Source: Spirochaetaceae bacterium
GTDB lineage: Bacteria; Spirochaetota; Spirochaetia; Treponematales; Breznakiellaceae
Direction of reading: 5' to 3'
Assembly: GCA_031269165.1 (NCBI GenBank)
Contig: JAISZQ010000132.1
Location: forward strand, 1-8,117
Length of the DNA stretch: 8,117 bases
Under the pieces are notes generated by a model. That model ran no database searches, was not told the DNA's origin, and was given only the letters and a program-made list of their open reading frames with translations. Below, piece after piece: positions 1 through 5,763 of the stretch. The translations under genes and the position numbers were made by a program. Each line of letters starts with the position of its first letter. Positions within the stretch are counted from its first letter, which is position 1.

Positions 1-39
1 ACGGGCGCCTAGTGACGGGCCACCCGGGGTGAAGACGGT

Positions 40-252
40 ATGGATAGGACTGATGAAGTTATATATCTTGCTGGCTTACCGGGAGTTCCTCGCATGATTC
101 TGTGGGTCAAGATTAGCCCAGAGGGCGTGCTGTTTGGCGCGGTTCTCCCCGCCGACTGCCGCTTCCTAAACAGCACCCGCCCACAGGAGGCGTACTATCG
201 GCCTTCCGACAAGTTATCACAGCAAATAGCATTAAAAGCGTTCACCCGGTAG
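40..252 (+). CDS. doubtful 70-codon open frame, no recognised product
   Basis: This is an open frame with an ATG start and in-frame stops just upstream at 10-15. I recognise no family. There is no good Shine-Dalgarno sequence before the ATG, codon choice is mixed compared with parE downstream, and no hydrophobic segment or motif stands out. It ends about 50 bases before the parE promoter. It may be a chance frame or the relic of a gene whose start lies outside the window. Bases 1-39 and 253-301 hold nothing else that I can name. Confidence 0.18.
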   Translation: MDRTDEVIYLAGLPGVPRMILWVKISPEGVLFGAVLPADCRFLNSTRPQEAYYRPSDKLSQQIALKAFTR

Positions 253-301
253 CGGAGATGGGGGCAAGATACCTTGGGGACGTTGCTGTTGCCACGCTCT
301 C

Positions 302-331
302 TTGAAATCCTTGCGGCAACGATGGTATAAT
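302..331 (+). promoter_or_regulatory. sigma70-type promoter of parE
   Basis: TTGAAA (302-307) and TATAAT (326-331) are separated by 18 bp, which gives a perfect -10 hexamer and a four-of-six -35. Transcription would start near 338, leaving a leader of about 45 bases. The leader ends in a GGAGG Shine-Dalgarno sequence (377-381) only three bases from the ATG at 385. GTTGCC (288-293) and GGCAAC (315-320) form an inverted pair around the -35 and could be an operator, but that is speculative. Confidence 0.7.
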
Positions 332-384
332 AACCATTGATTTGGCCTGTCCCGTAACGGGGGAGGCGGCGGTTTGGGAGGATT

Positions 385-2277
385 ATGGCGGCTAAAAAGA
401 CGGCGGACTCAAGGGCTTACGACGAATCGAAGATAAAGACGCTGTCGTCGCTTGAGCATATCCGGTTGCGGACGGGGATGTATATCGGGCGGCTGGGGGA
501 CGGCGGCAACCCGGACGACGGGATTTATGTGCTGTTGAAAGAGGTCGTGGACAACGCGATCGACGAGTTCATCATGGGGAACGGCAAGTCGGTCGAGATC
601 ACGGTGAAGGACGGCAAGGTTCTCGTGCGGGATTACGGGCGGGGGATTCCGCTGGGCAAGCTCGTCGAATGTGTGTCCGTCATCAATACCGGCGCGAAGT
701 ACAACGACGAGGTGTTTCAGTTTTCGGTCGGGCTCAACGGCGTGGGGACGAAGGCGGTGAACGCGCTTTCGTCGCATTTTCGTATCGTTTCGATGAGGGA
801 CGGCGAGGCGGCGGAGGCGGTCTTCGAGCGCGGGGTGCTGAAAAAACAGCATCGGGGGAAGCCCAAGACGCCGCAGAAGACGGGGACCTATGTTGAGTTT
901 ATCCCCGACAGCGAGATTTTTCCCCGGTACCAGTTCAACTTGGAGTTCGTCGAGCGGCGGATCAAGAATTATTCTTTCCTCAATTCCGGCTTGACGCTGG
1001 TGCTGAACGGCGTTTCTTATACGAGTAAGCGTGGCCTCTTGGACTTGCTGAACGAGGAGTTGGGGGAGCCGGACAATGCGGCAGACGGTGCGGGCAAGGG
1101 GAAAAATGCGGCCGGTGACGAGGACGCGCCTTCCGCCTATTCGCTGTACCCAATTGCCTACTACAAGGGCGAGCACACCGAGATCGCGTTTACCCATACG
1201 AACAACTACGGCGAGCAGTACTTCTCGTTTGTGAACGGGCAGTTTACAAGCGACGGGGGGACACACCTTTCGGCCTTCAAAGAGGGCTATTTGAAGGGGG
1301 TGCAGGCGTTTTTCAAGAAAGACTACCGGAGTGAGGACGTGCGCGAAGGGGTGATCGCGGCGGTCGCGGTGAAGCTAAAAGAGCCGGTGTTTGAAAGCCA
1401 GACGAAGAACAAGCTGGGCAACTCCGACATTCGCGGGCCGCTCGTGGCCGAGGTACGCGCCGCCGTGGAGGATTGGTTGCACCGGAACAACGATGCGGCA
1501 AAGAAGCTGGAACAGAAGATCCTCGCCAACGAAACGTTGCGTACCGAGTTGTCCGCCGTAAAGAAGGAAGCGCGGGAGGCGGCCCGGAAGATCGCGCTCA
1601 AAATTCCCAAACTGAAAGACTGCAAGTTTCACCTCGACGACGGGGTAAAGGGCACGCTCTCCACGATCTTCATCACGGAGGGGGACTCGGCGGCGGGGTC
1701 GATGGTTACCTCGCGGGACGTGATGACCCAGGCCATTTTCGCGTTGCGCGGTAAAGTCGAAAATATGTACGCAAAAAAACGCGCCGCCATCTACAAGAAC
1801 GAGGAACTTTTCAACCTGATGATGGCCCTCGGCATCGACAACGACGTGTCGGGCCTTCGTTACGGCCGTATCGTGATCGCCACGGATGCGGACTTCGACG
1901 GCTTCCACATCCGCAACCTCCTCCTCACCTTCTTTCTCTCGTATTTTGAGGAACTGGTCACCGGCGGCAAGATTTTTATCCTCGAAACGCCGCTTTTCCG
2001 CGTCCGCACGAAGAAAGAGACCTGCTATTGCTACACGGACAAGGAGCGGGATGACCTCGTGAAACGGCTGGGCGCGTCAAGCGAGGTGACGCGGTTCAAG
2101 GGACTGGGCGAGATCAGCCCCAAGGAGTTCGGCCAGTTCATCGGTCAAGACATCCGCCTCATCCCTGTTTCGGTGAGTACGCTGAAGGCGGTGCCGCAGG
2201 TCTTGGGCTTCTACATGGGCAAAAACACGCCGGAACGCCGCGAGTACATCATGAAAAATCTGGTAGATACTCTGTGA
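385..2277 (+). CDS. parE: DNA topoisomerase IV subunit B (type IIA topoisomerase ATPase/TOPRIM subunit)
   Basis: This 630-residue protein is the ATP-hydrolysing half of a type IIA topoisomerase, which passes one DNA duplex through another to decatenate or relax chromosomes. The GHKL ATPase fold shows EVVDNAIDE at 53-61 (catalytic Glu53, Mg-binding Asn57), DYGRGIP at 83-89 and GLNGVGTKAVNALS at 117-130. The transducer domain carries the QTK loop at 339-341. The TOPRIM domain shows EGDSA at 432-436, LRGK at 454-457 and TDADFDG at 500-506, and the end carries FKGLGEISPKEF and FYMGKNTPERR. The C-terminal wording matches the ParE of Bacteroidetes and spirochaetes, as I recall it, better than classical GyrB. 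Length is normal for ParE. An Ala/Gly/Lys/Asp-rich linker at about 228-250 looks like a small insertion. No parC lies downstream, although parE and parC are commonly adjacent. GyrB is the alternative call. Confidence 0.92.
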   Translation: MAAKKTADSRAYDESKIKTLSSLEHIRLRTGMYIGRLGDGGNPDDGIYVLLKEVVDNAIDEFIMGNGKSVEITVKDGKVLVRDYGRGIPLGKLVECVSVINTGAKYNDEVFQFSVGLNGVGTKAVNALSSHFRIVSMRDGEAAEAVFERGVLKKQHRGKPKTPQKTGTYVEFIPDSEIFPRYQFNLEFVERRIKNYSFLNSGLTLVLNGVSYTSKRGLLDLLNEELGEPDNAADGAGKGKNAAGDEDAPSAYSLYPIAYYKGEHTEIAFTHTNNYGEQYFSFVNGQFTSDGGTHLSAFKEGYLKGVQAFFKKDYRSEDVREGVIAAVAVKLKEPVFESQTKNKLGNSDIRGPLVAEVRAAVEDWLHRNNDAAKKLEQKILANETLRTELSAVKKEAREAARKIALKIPKLKDCKFHLDDGVKGTLSTIFITEGDSAAGSMVTSRDVMTQAIFALRGKVENMYAKKRAAIYKNEELFNLMMALGIDNDVSGLRYGRIVIATDADFDGFHIRNLLLTFFLSYFEELVTGGKIFILETPLFRVRTKKETCYCYTDKERDDLVKRLGASSEVTRFKGLGEISPKEFGQFIGQDIRLIPVSVSTLKAVPQVLGFYMGKNTPERREYIMKNLVDTL

Positions 2278-2389
2278 GGAAGCGGCCGCGCGATTTATTG
2301 AGATTATTCGGTAACTATTCAGCCGCCTTTGCTACGTCCTGCCGGGCGAACGAGTACTTCTCCTTGTAAAACATCAATTGCTCTGTTAT

Positions 2390-2546
2390 GGGGGGCGTTG
2401 CGGGGGGCGGGCCCCCCGCTGAGGGGGATAGCGGAAGACCAAACGGAGGGAGGTGCGGACGCGCCTTTAGGCGTGGACGTATCGACCGGAGTGCGTGTCT
2501 GGAGCGAAGGGGGAGACTCGGCAACCTGTTGCCGTCCCCCTTTTTA
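2390..2546 (+). repeat. G-run stem-loop repeat, copy A
   Basis: This is the longest of three copies in the window. In order it has a perfect 8-bp hairpin (GCGGGGGG 2400-2407, CCCCCCGC 2412-2419), the conserved linker GAGGGGGATAGCGGAAGAC, and a variable middle part with a small hairpin around CGCC-TTTA-GGCG (2463-2474). It then has the conserved GGAGCGA box and a final hairpin, listed separately. It begins about 110 bases after the parE stop, in the same orientation. No protein family is recognisable in any frame. The other copies are at 3391-3510 and 7280-7361. Confidence 0.7.
2509..2545 (+). terminator. intrinsic terminator at the end of repeat copy A
   Basis: GGGGGA (2509-2514) pairs with TCCCCC (2535-2540), followed by five T (2541-2545). 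Unlike copies B and C, the GACT loop is enlarged by a nested perfect hairpin, CGGCAAC (2519-2525) with GTTGCCG (2528-2534). It would end transcripts from parE, though it sits 230 bases beyond the stop codon. Confidence 0.7.
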
Positions 2547-2628
2547 TACTTTCTTTAGGAGAAGCACTCTCATAACCATAATTGCGACACTGTTGCTTGG
2601 TGTAATCGTTTGAGAAAAGAGGGGTTCA

Positions 2629-2700
2629 CCGATTGCACAGATATGCATAGATGAACACAAATAAATCTGCGTTGCCAATGGCCGTCTGTGGTTCCGCTGA
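2629..2700 (+). repeat. degenerate CACAGAT/TCTGTG inverted repeat
   Basis: Three imperfect units related to GCACAGAT, GCATAGAT and ACACAAAT follow each other at 10-bp steps from 2635. Complementary AATCTGCG and TCTGTGG units follow, so CACAGA (2636-2641) can pair with TCTGTG (2685-2690). From memory this resembles a dispersed intergenic repeat with arms such as ACCGCAGATT and ATCTGCGGTTCC seen in many unrelated bacteria. The copy here is worn. Confidence 0.45.
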
Positions 2701-2740
2701 TTTTTTCACGTTTTTTCATCTTTTTTCACGTTTTTTTCGG
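2701..2740 (+). promoter_or_regulatory. four T-tracts phased at 10 bp (likely curved DNA) upstream of marR
   Basis: Runs of six to seven T begin at 2701, 2711, 2721 and 2731, each followed by C and two or three other bases (mostly CACG or CATC). A fifth run starts at 2754, inside the promoter spacer. Runs of this length repeating at about one helical turn are the classic arrangement for intrinsically bent DNA. The block ends eight bases before the marR -35 hexamer, where curvature or AT-rich contacts with RNA polymerase could raise promoter activity. Confidence 0.6.
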
Positions 2741-2748
2741 GGTGCCTC

Positions 2749-2777
2749 TTGACTTTTTTCTTTAGATACTATATATT
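2749..2777 (+). promoter_or_regulatory. sigma70-type promoter of marR, almost leaderless
   Basis: TTGACT (2749-2754) and TATATT (2772-2777) are spaced by exactly 17 bp. The predicted transcription start is about 2784, only three bases before the ATG at 2787, so the message would be leaderless or nearly so. This fits the absence of any Shine-Dalgarno sequence before either ATG at 2787 or 2796. Confidence 0.65.
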
Positions 2778-2786
2778 TTAGCAACT
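2761..2786 (+). promoter_or_regulatory. candidate operator over the marR -10 region
   Basis: TTTAGATACT (2761-2770) and TTTAGCAACT (2777-2786) are a direct repeat with eight of ten bases equal and starts 16 bp apart, bracketing the -10. The complement of the second unit contains TGCTAA, which also occurs in the feo promoter at 3546-3551. Autoregulation is common for MarR repressors. The assignment is inference. Confidence 0.35.
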
Positions 2787-3284
2787 ATGGTGACCATGGA
2801 AGCGCTGATTACCAAGTTATACCGGCCGATAAACCTGATGATTGGGGAGATGGAGACTCCGTGGCTCTACGGGGTGGAATTCCCGCTTCACCATGCGGAA
2901 GTACATATGTTGGAGACCATAAAGGTCTATGAAGGGGCGAATGTCGGGGAACTGGCGCGGCGGTTGGGGATGACCAGCGGCGCGGTGAGCCAGGTTACCA
3001 AAAAATTGCTGGATAAGGGGCTCATTGAGGCGTACAAAAAACCCGGCAACCGGAAAGAGGTCTTTTCGCGTCTGACCGCGCTGGGCGAACAGGTCTGTGA
3101 GGGACATCTAAAGCATCACGAGAATATGCTCGCGGTTTTGCGCGAATTTATCAGCCGCTTGGACGAGAAAGAAGCACAGGGCATTTGTGATTTTTTGGAC
3201 GCCCTGAGCGAGGGCATAGAGGGTGTGATTGATCAAGCGGGAAAACGGGCACCAAAGTCACATGAGGCGAAAAGCCGGCACTGA
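2787..3284 (+). CDS. MarR-family winged-helix transcriptional regulator
   Basis: This 165-residue protein has the standard MarR length and layout. N-terminal helices lead to PLHHAEVHMLETI (33-45), a helix-turn-helix follows at about 52-74 (VGELARRLGMTSGAVSQV, with recognition helix SGAVSQVTKKLLDKG). A beta wing lies at about 83-96 (YKKPGNRKEVFSRLT), and two C-terminal dimer helices complete the fold. MarR dimers usually repress nearby promoters and let go when a ligand, metal or oxidant is sensed. His35, His36, His40, Cys104 and Cys134 could serve sensing, but that is unproven. The gene sits just ahead of feoABC with its own promoter and a terminator between, so control of iron uptake is plausible. 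The start could be Met1 (2787) or Met4 (2796). Neither has a Shine-Dalgarno sequence. Confidence 0.9.
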   Translation: MVTMEALITKLYRPINLMIGEMETPWLYGVEFPLHHAEVHMLETIKVYEGANVGELARRLGMTSGAVSQVTKKLLDKGLIEAYKKPGNRKEVFSRLTALGEQVCEGHLKHHENMLAVLREFISRLDEKEAQGICDFLDALSEGIEGVIDQAGKRAPKSHEAKSRH

Positions 3285-3332
3285 GGGCGCGCGTGGCGCG
3301 AATGGATAATGGATAATTGAAAATGGAGAATG
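3285..3332 (+). repeat. hairpin plus AATGGATAAT repeat, copy 1
   Basis: Directly after the marR stop, CGCGC (3288-3292) pairs with GCGCG (3296-3300). An A-rich run of short ATGGATA/ATGGAGA words follows to 3332. A second copy in opposite orientation lies at 6498-6545, where the hairpin has different but still complementary bases. No T-run follows, so it is not a typical terminator on this strand. Confidence 0.55.
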
Positions 3333-3390
3333 ATCATGGCTTGGAGACTGCGCGTTTCCTTTCTATCATTTTCATTCCCCGGAGGTAGAT

Positions 3391-3510
3391 GGGGTTTTAG
3401 GGGCGGAGCCCCTAGGAGAGGGGGTAGTGGAGGACGGCACAAACCATAAGCAGGCGTAGTCTGCGTTGGTTTGTGCTGGCCGGAACGAGGGGGAGACTTC
3501 CCCCTTTTTA
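3391..3510 (+). repeat. G-run stem-loop repeat, copy B
   Basis: This copy has the same order of parts as copy A. A 5' hairpin (TAGGGGC 3398-3404, GCCCCTA 3408-3414) leads to the linker GAGGGGGTAGTGGAGGAC. A long middle hairpin has a perfect 10-bp stem (GCACAAACCA 3437-3446, TGGTTTGTGC 3467-3476) with an inner GCAG/CTGC pair. The conserved GGAACGA box and the final terminator hairpin complete it. Stem bases differ from copies A and C while pairing is kept. It lies between marR and feoA. Confidence 0.7.
3489..3509 (+). terminator. intrinsic terminator between marR and feoA
   Basis: GGGGGA (3489-3494), loop GACT and TCCCCC (3499-3504) form a perfect 6-bp stem, followed by five T (3505-3509). 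It forms the 3' end of repeat copy B and should separate the marR transcript from the feo operon. Confidence 0.75.
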
Positions 3511-3531
3511 GGTAGTGGTTTTTATATATGC

Positions 3532-3557
3532 CTAGTGTTAGTGAATGCTAATATTAG
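3532..3557 (+). promoter_or_regulatory. candidate operator of the feo operon
   Basis: CTAGTGTTAG (3532-3541) and CTAATATTAG (3548-3557) flank TGAATG. Each box is itself near-palindromic, so the 26-bp site reads as both a direct repeat (starts 16 bp apart) and an inverted repeat. The inner part, TTAG-6-CTAA, resembles sites of iron-dependent DtxR-type repressors, and TGCTAA also occurs reversed in the marR promoter. It overlaps the -10, so binding should repress. The cognate regulator is uncertain: the adjacent MarR protein or a DtxR-like iron sensor. Confidence 0.5.
3546..3554 (+). promoter_or_regulatory. extended -10 promoter of feoABC
   Basis: TG-C-TAATAT (3546-3554) is a good extended -10 element. 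No convincing -35 lies 17 bp upstream, as is usual for extended -10 promoters that rely on activators or the TG motif. The start would be near 3561, leaving a leader of about 23 bases that contains AAGGAG (3572-3577), six bases before the feoA ATG. Confidence 0.5.
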
Positions 3558-3583
3558 AGTTTTTTCGTTATAAGGAGTTAGTT

Positions 3584-3811
3584 ATGCGAAACATAACGAA
3601 GTTTAAACGGGGAGAACGGGGCGTTGTGGCCAGATTGGACGGCGACCCGCGTTTCTTGAGTCGGATTACCGCTATTGGCCTCACGCCGGGGTGCCCGGTG
3701 GAAGTTCTGCGGAGCGACGGCCGCCAGCCGGTGCTGTTTTACAGCCGGGACACGATGATCGCCGTGAGTAGGCGGGAGGGGGAAAAGATTATGCTGGAGG
3801 TGGAGAAATGA
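3584..3811 (+). CDS. feoA: ferrous iron transport protein A
   Basis: This is a 75-residue cytoplasmic SH3-like protein that assists the FeoB iron permease, possibly by binding its G domain. The sequence shows the family pattern: a first strand rich in Lys and Gly (KFKRGERGVVARL), RFLSRITAIGLTPGCPVEVL (the conserved G-L-x-P-G turn is at 32-36), and a closing PVLFYSRDTMIAVSRREGEKIMLEV. The length is typical. I chose the ATG at 3584 over an in-frame ATG at 3545 because AAGGAG sits six bases before it, and the 3545 start would lie inside the promoter/operator. Its stop overlaps the feoB start by four bases (ATGA), which implies translational coupling. Confidence 0.9.
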   Translation: MRNITKFKRGERGVVARLDGDPRFLSRITAIGLTPGCPVEVLRSDGRQPVLFYSRDTMIAVSRREGEKIMLEVEK

Positions 3812-5751
3812 GTTGCGAATACTGCGAAGACGCGAAGCCGGGGAAGGCCGGAGACGGGCGCGCGAAAACACCCGCCCGCGTTATTGCCCTGTTGGGACAG
3901 CCCAATTCGGGGAAGTCAACGCTGTTTAATGCCCTCACCGGGGGGCGGCAGCACGTGGGGAACTGGCCCGGCAAGACGGTCGAGAAGAAAGAGGGGCGGT
4001 TCCAGCACAAGGGAAGGGCGTATCTTGTCGCCGATCTGCCCGGAAGTTACTCGCTTTCCGCCGGGTCGGAGGAAGAGATCGTTACCCGCGACTACATTGC
4101 CGGGGGCGAGGCGGATGTGGTGTGCATTCTCACGGACGCTTCCCAGTTGGAGCGGAGCCTCTATATGCTTGCCGATTTCGCGCCGCTTAAGGTGCCGGCT
4201 ATCCTCCTCCTCAACATGATGGACGTGGCGAAGGGCAAGGGGATAGAAATTGACGCGAAACTGCTGGAGGAGCGGCTCGGCATTCCGGTGGTTCCCTTTG
4301 TCGCTTCCAACACGAAGGACTACGGCGCGTTTTACGATGCGGTCGAACGAACCGGACAAGACGGGGCGGTTATCAAAAATCCGCCGGAAGTCCCCGATAC
4401 GCTTGATGCGCCCGACACGCCCGAAACATCCGATGCGGAAACATCCGCCGTGCTTGAGGCGGCGGAGATCAAGTTCAAATGGATAGAACGCCTTCTTGAC
4501 GGCGCGGTAAAGAAGACCAAAGCAAGCGCGGCCGCCTTCTCCCGCTTTGACCGCGTTGCCACGAGCAGTGTCAGGGGCAAGCTGATTGCGATTGGCATCG
4601 GCATCGTGGGGCTGATTGCGGCGATGATACCTTTCGGGATAGTCGGCGGTATCGCAAGCCTGTTGCCTTCCCTCGTCGGTCCGCCCGTCGCGGCTTTTTT
4701 GCAAAGCACGGGGCTCGGCCCCTTTTGGACGGCCCTCGTGGTGAGCGGCGTGTTGAACACCTTCGTTTTTGCCATCCAGATGGCCGCCTTTGTGTTCGGC
4801 ATTACCTTTGTGTTCGGCCTCCTCGAAGATGTCGGCTACATGGCGCGGGTCTCGTTTGTGTTTGACGGTGTGATGAGCAAACTGGGCCTACAGGGAAAGG
4901 CCATCATGCCCTTCTTTGTGAGCCTCGGCTGCACGATTGGCGGGGCGGCGGGAACGCGGGTCATCGACACGTGGGGACAGCGCGTGCTGGCGATGGCCCT
5001 CCTGTGGGCGGTTCCCTGCGCCGCGATTCTGTCCATCGTTCCCGTGCTGGCGAACATCTTTTTCGGCTGGGGAACGCTGTTTGTCATGCTGGGGATTTTC
5101 GTGGTGATGGTCCTGCACATGATGGTTACCGCCAAAGTGTTTGGGAGGGTGCTGGTGAGCGAAAAAGACCGGACCGGCATGATCATGGAACTGCCGCCCT
5201 ATCACAAACCGAAATGGGGATTGCTTTTTAAAACAACGCTGCTCCGGGCAAAGGACATATTTTTGCGGGCGTTCCGTGTCATCTTTGTCATAACGATTAT
5301 CTTTTTCTGCCTTACCTGGGCCCCGGACGGCAATGTGGAGAACAGCGTCATTTACAAAGTTGGTTCTTTTATTGAGCCGGTTACGCGCTTCTTCGGTCTT
5401 GGCTGGCAACTGTTCATGGCGTTCATCGCGGCGGCGTTTGCGAAAGAGGCGGTGTTAGGCGTGCTTAACGCGCTCTATCTGGGAAGCGGCGGCGTGTTTG
5501 AATCCACCTTTTCCAAAAGCACCGAGACGGCGGCAAACTTTGGTGAAGTCATTGCCGGGGCCGTCTCAAGACCCGAAGCTCTCGCGTTTATTTTCGCCGT
5601 TTCGTTCACCGTCCCTTGTTTGGTTGCAATGACCGCCACCTATACGGAAAACCACTCGCTGAAATGGACACTCAGGATAGCGGGGTATTATATGGCGGTG
5701 GCGTTGCTGTTGTCGTTGGTCATATTCCGCGTTTCTTCGCTGTTTTTCTAA
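3808..5751 (+). CDS. feoB: ferrous iron transport protein B (GTPase-coupled Fe(II) permease)
   Basis: This 647-residue inner-membrane protein imports Fe(II). The N-terminal G domain shows G1 GQPNSGKS (30-37), switch I GNWPGKTVE with Thr57, G3 DLPG (76-79), G4 NMMD (136-139) and a G5-like VASN near 165-168. A helical spacer with an acidic Pro/Asp/Thr-rich linker (about 192-213) leads to a membrane domain starting near 258. There LLEDVGYMAR (338-347), the first gate motif, here LGCTIGGAAGTR (373-384), ELPPYHKPKW (461-470), AFAKEAVLG and a second gate motif, VPCLVAMTA (602-610), are visible. The canonical first gate reads GCNVPA in E. coli, so this is a variant class. The N-terminus begins MSCEYCE, a CxxC pair before the G domain that could bind metal. 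It is shorter than the 773-residue E. coli protein. It lies between feoA and feoC in one operon. Confidence 0.95.
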   Translation: MSCEYCEDAKPGKAGDGRAKTPARVIALLGQPNSGKSTLFNALTGGRQHVGNWPGKTVEKKEGRFQHKGRAYLVADLPGSYSLSAGSEEEIVTRDYIAGGEADVVCILTDASQLERSLYMLADFAPLKVPAILLLNMMDVAKGKGIEIDAKLLEERLGIPVVPFVASNTKDYGAFYDAVERTGQDGAVIKNPPEVPDTLDAPDTPETSDAETSAVLEAAEIKFKWIERLLDGAVKKTKASAAAFSRFDRVATSSVRGKLIAIGIGIVGLIAAMIPFGIVGGIASLLPSLVGPPVAAFLQSTGLGPFWTALVVSGVLNTFVFAIQMAAFVFGITFVFGLLEDVGYMARVSFVFDGVMSKLGLQGKAIMPFFVSLGCTIGGAAGTRVIDTWGQRVLAMALLWAVPCAAILSIVPVLANIFFGWGTLFVMLGIFVVMVLHMMVTAKVFGRVLVSEKDRTGMIMELPPYHKPKWGLLFKTTLLRAKDIFLRAFRVIFVITIIFFCLTWAPDGNVENSVIYKVGSFIEPVTRFFGLGWQLFMAFIAAAFAKEAVLGVLNALYLGSGGVFESTFSKSTETAANFGEVIAGAVSRPEALAFIFAVSFTVPCLVAMTATYTENHSLKWTLRIAGYYMAVALLLSLVIFRVSSLFF

Positions 5752-5763
5752 AGGAGGCGCGTT

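Noticed and set aside
1..60. RNA gene or intron end at the left edge
   Set aside because: The GGGCGCC and GGGCCACCCGGGG words are suggestive of structure, but no tRNA cloverleaf, group II domain V or rRNA motif can be drawn.
409..1266. Long minus-strand open frame of 285 codons across parE
   Set aside because: It lies wholly within parE, whose ATPase and TOPRIM motifs are unmistakable. It is Arg/Pro/Leu-rich, as antisense frames of GC-rich genes usually are.
2329..2613. Plus-strand open frame of 94 codons through repeat copy A
   Set aside because: It runs through the stem-loops and terminator of the repeat and has no Shine-Dalgarno sequence. The other repeat copies do not keep the frame.
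3545..3583. Upstream in-frame ATG extending FeoA by 13 residues
   Set aside because: It falls inside the extended -10 and operator, lacks a ribosome-binding site and gives a longer protein than the 75-residue FeoA norm.
3916..4704. Minus-strand open frame of 262 codons opposite the FeoB G domain
   Set aside because: It covers the Walker A to linker part of feoB, has skewed composition and no recognisable motif. It is an antisense shadow.
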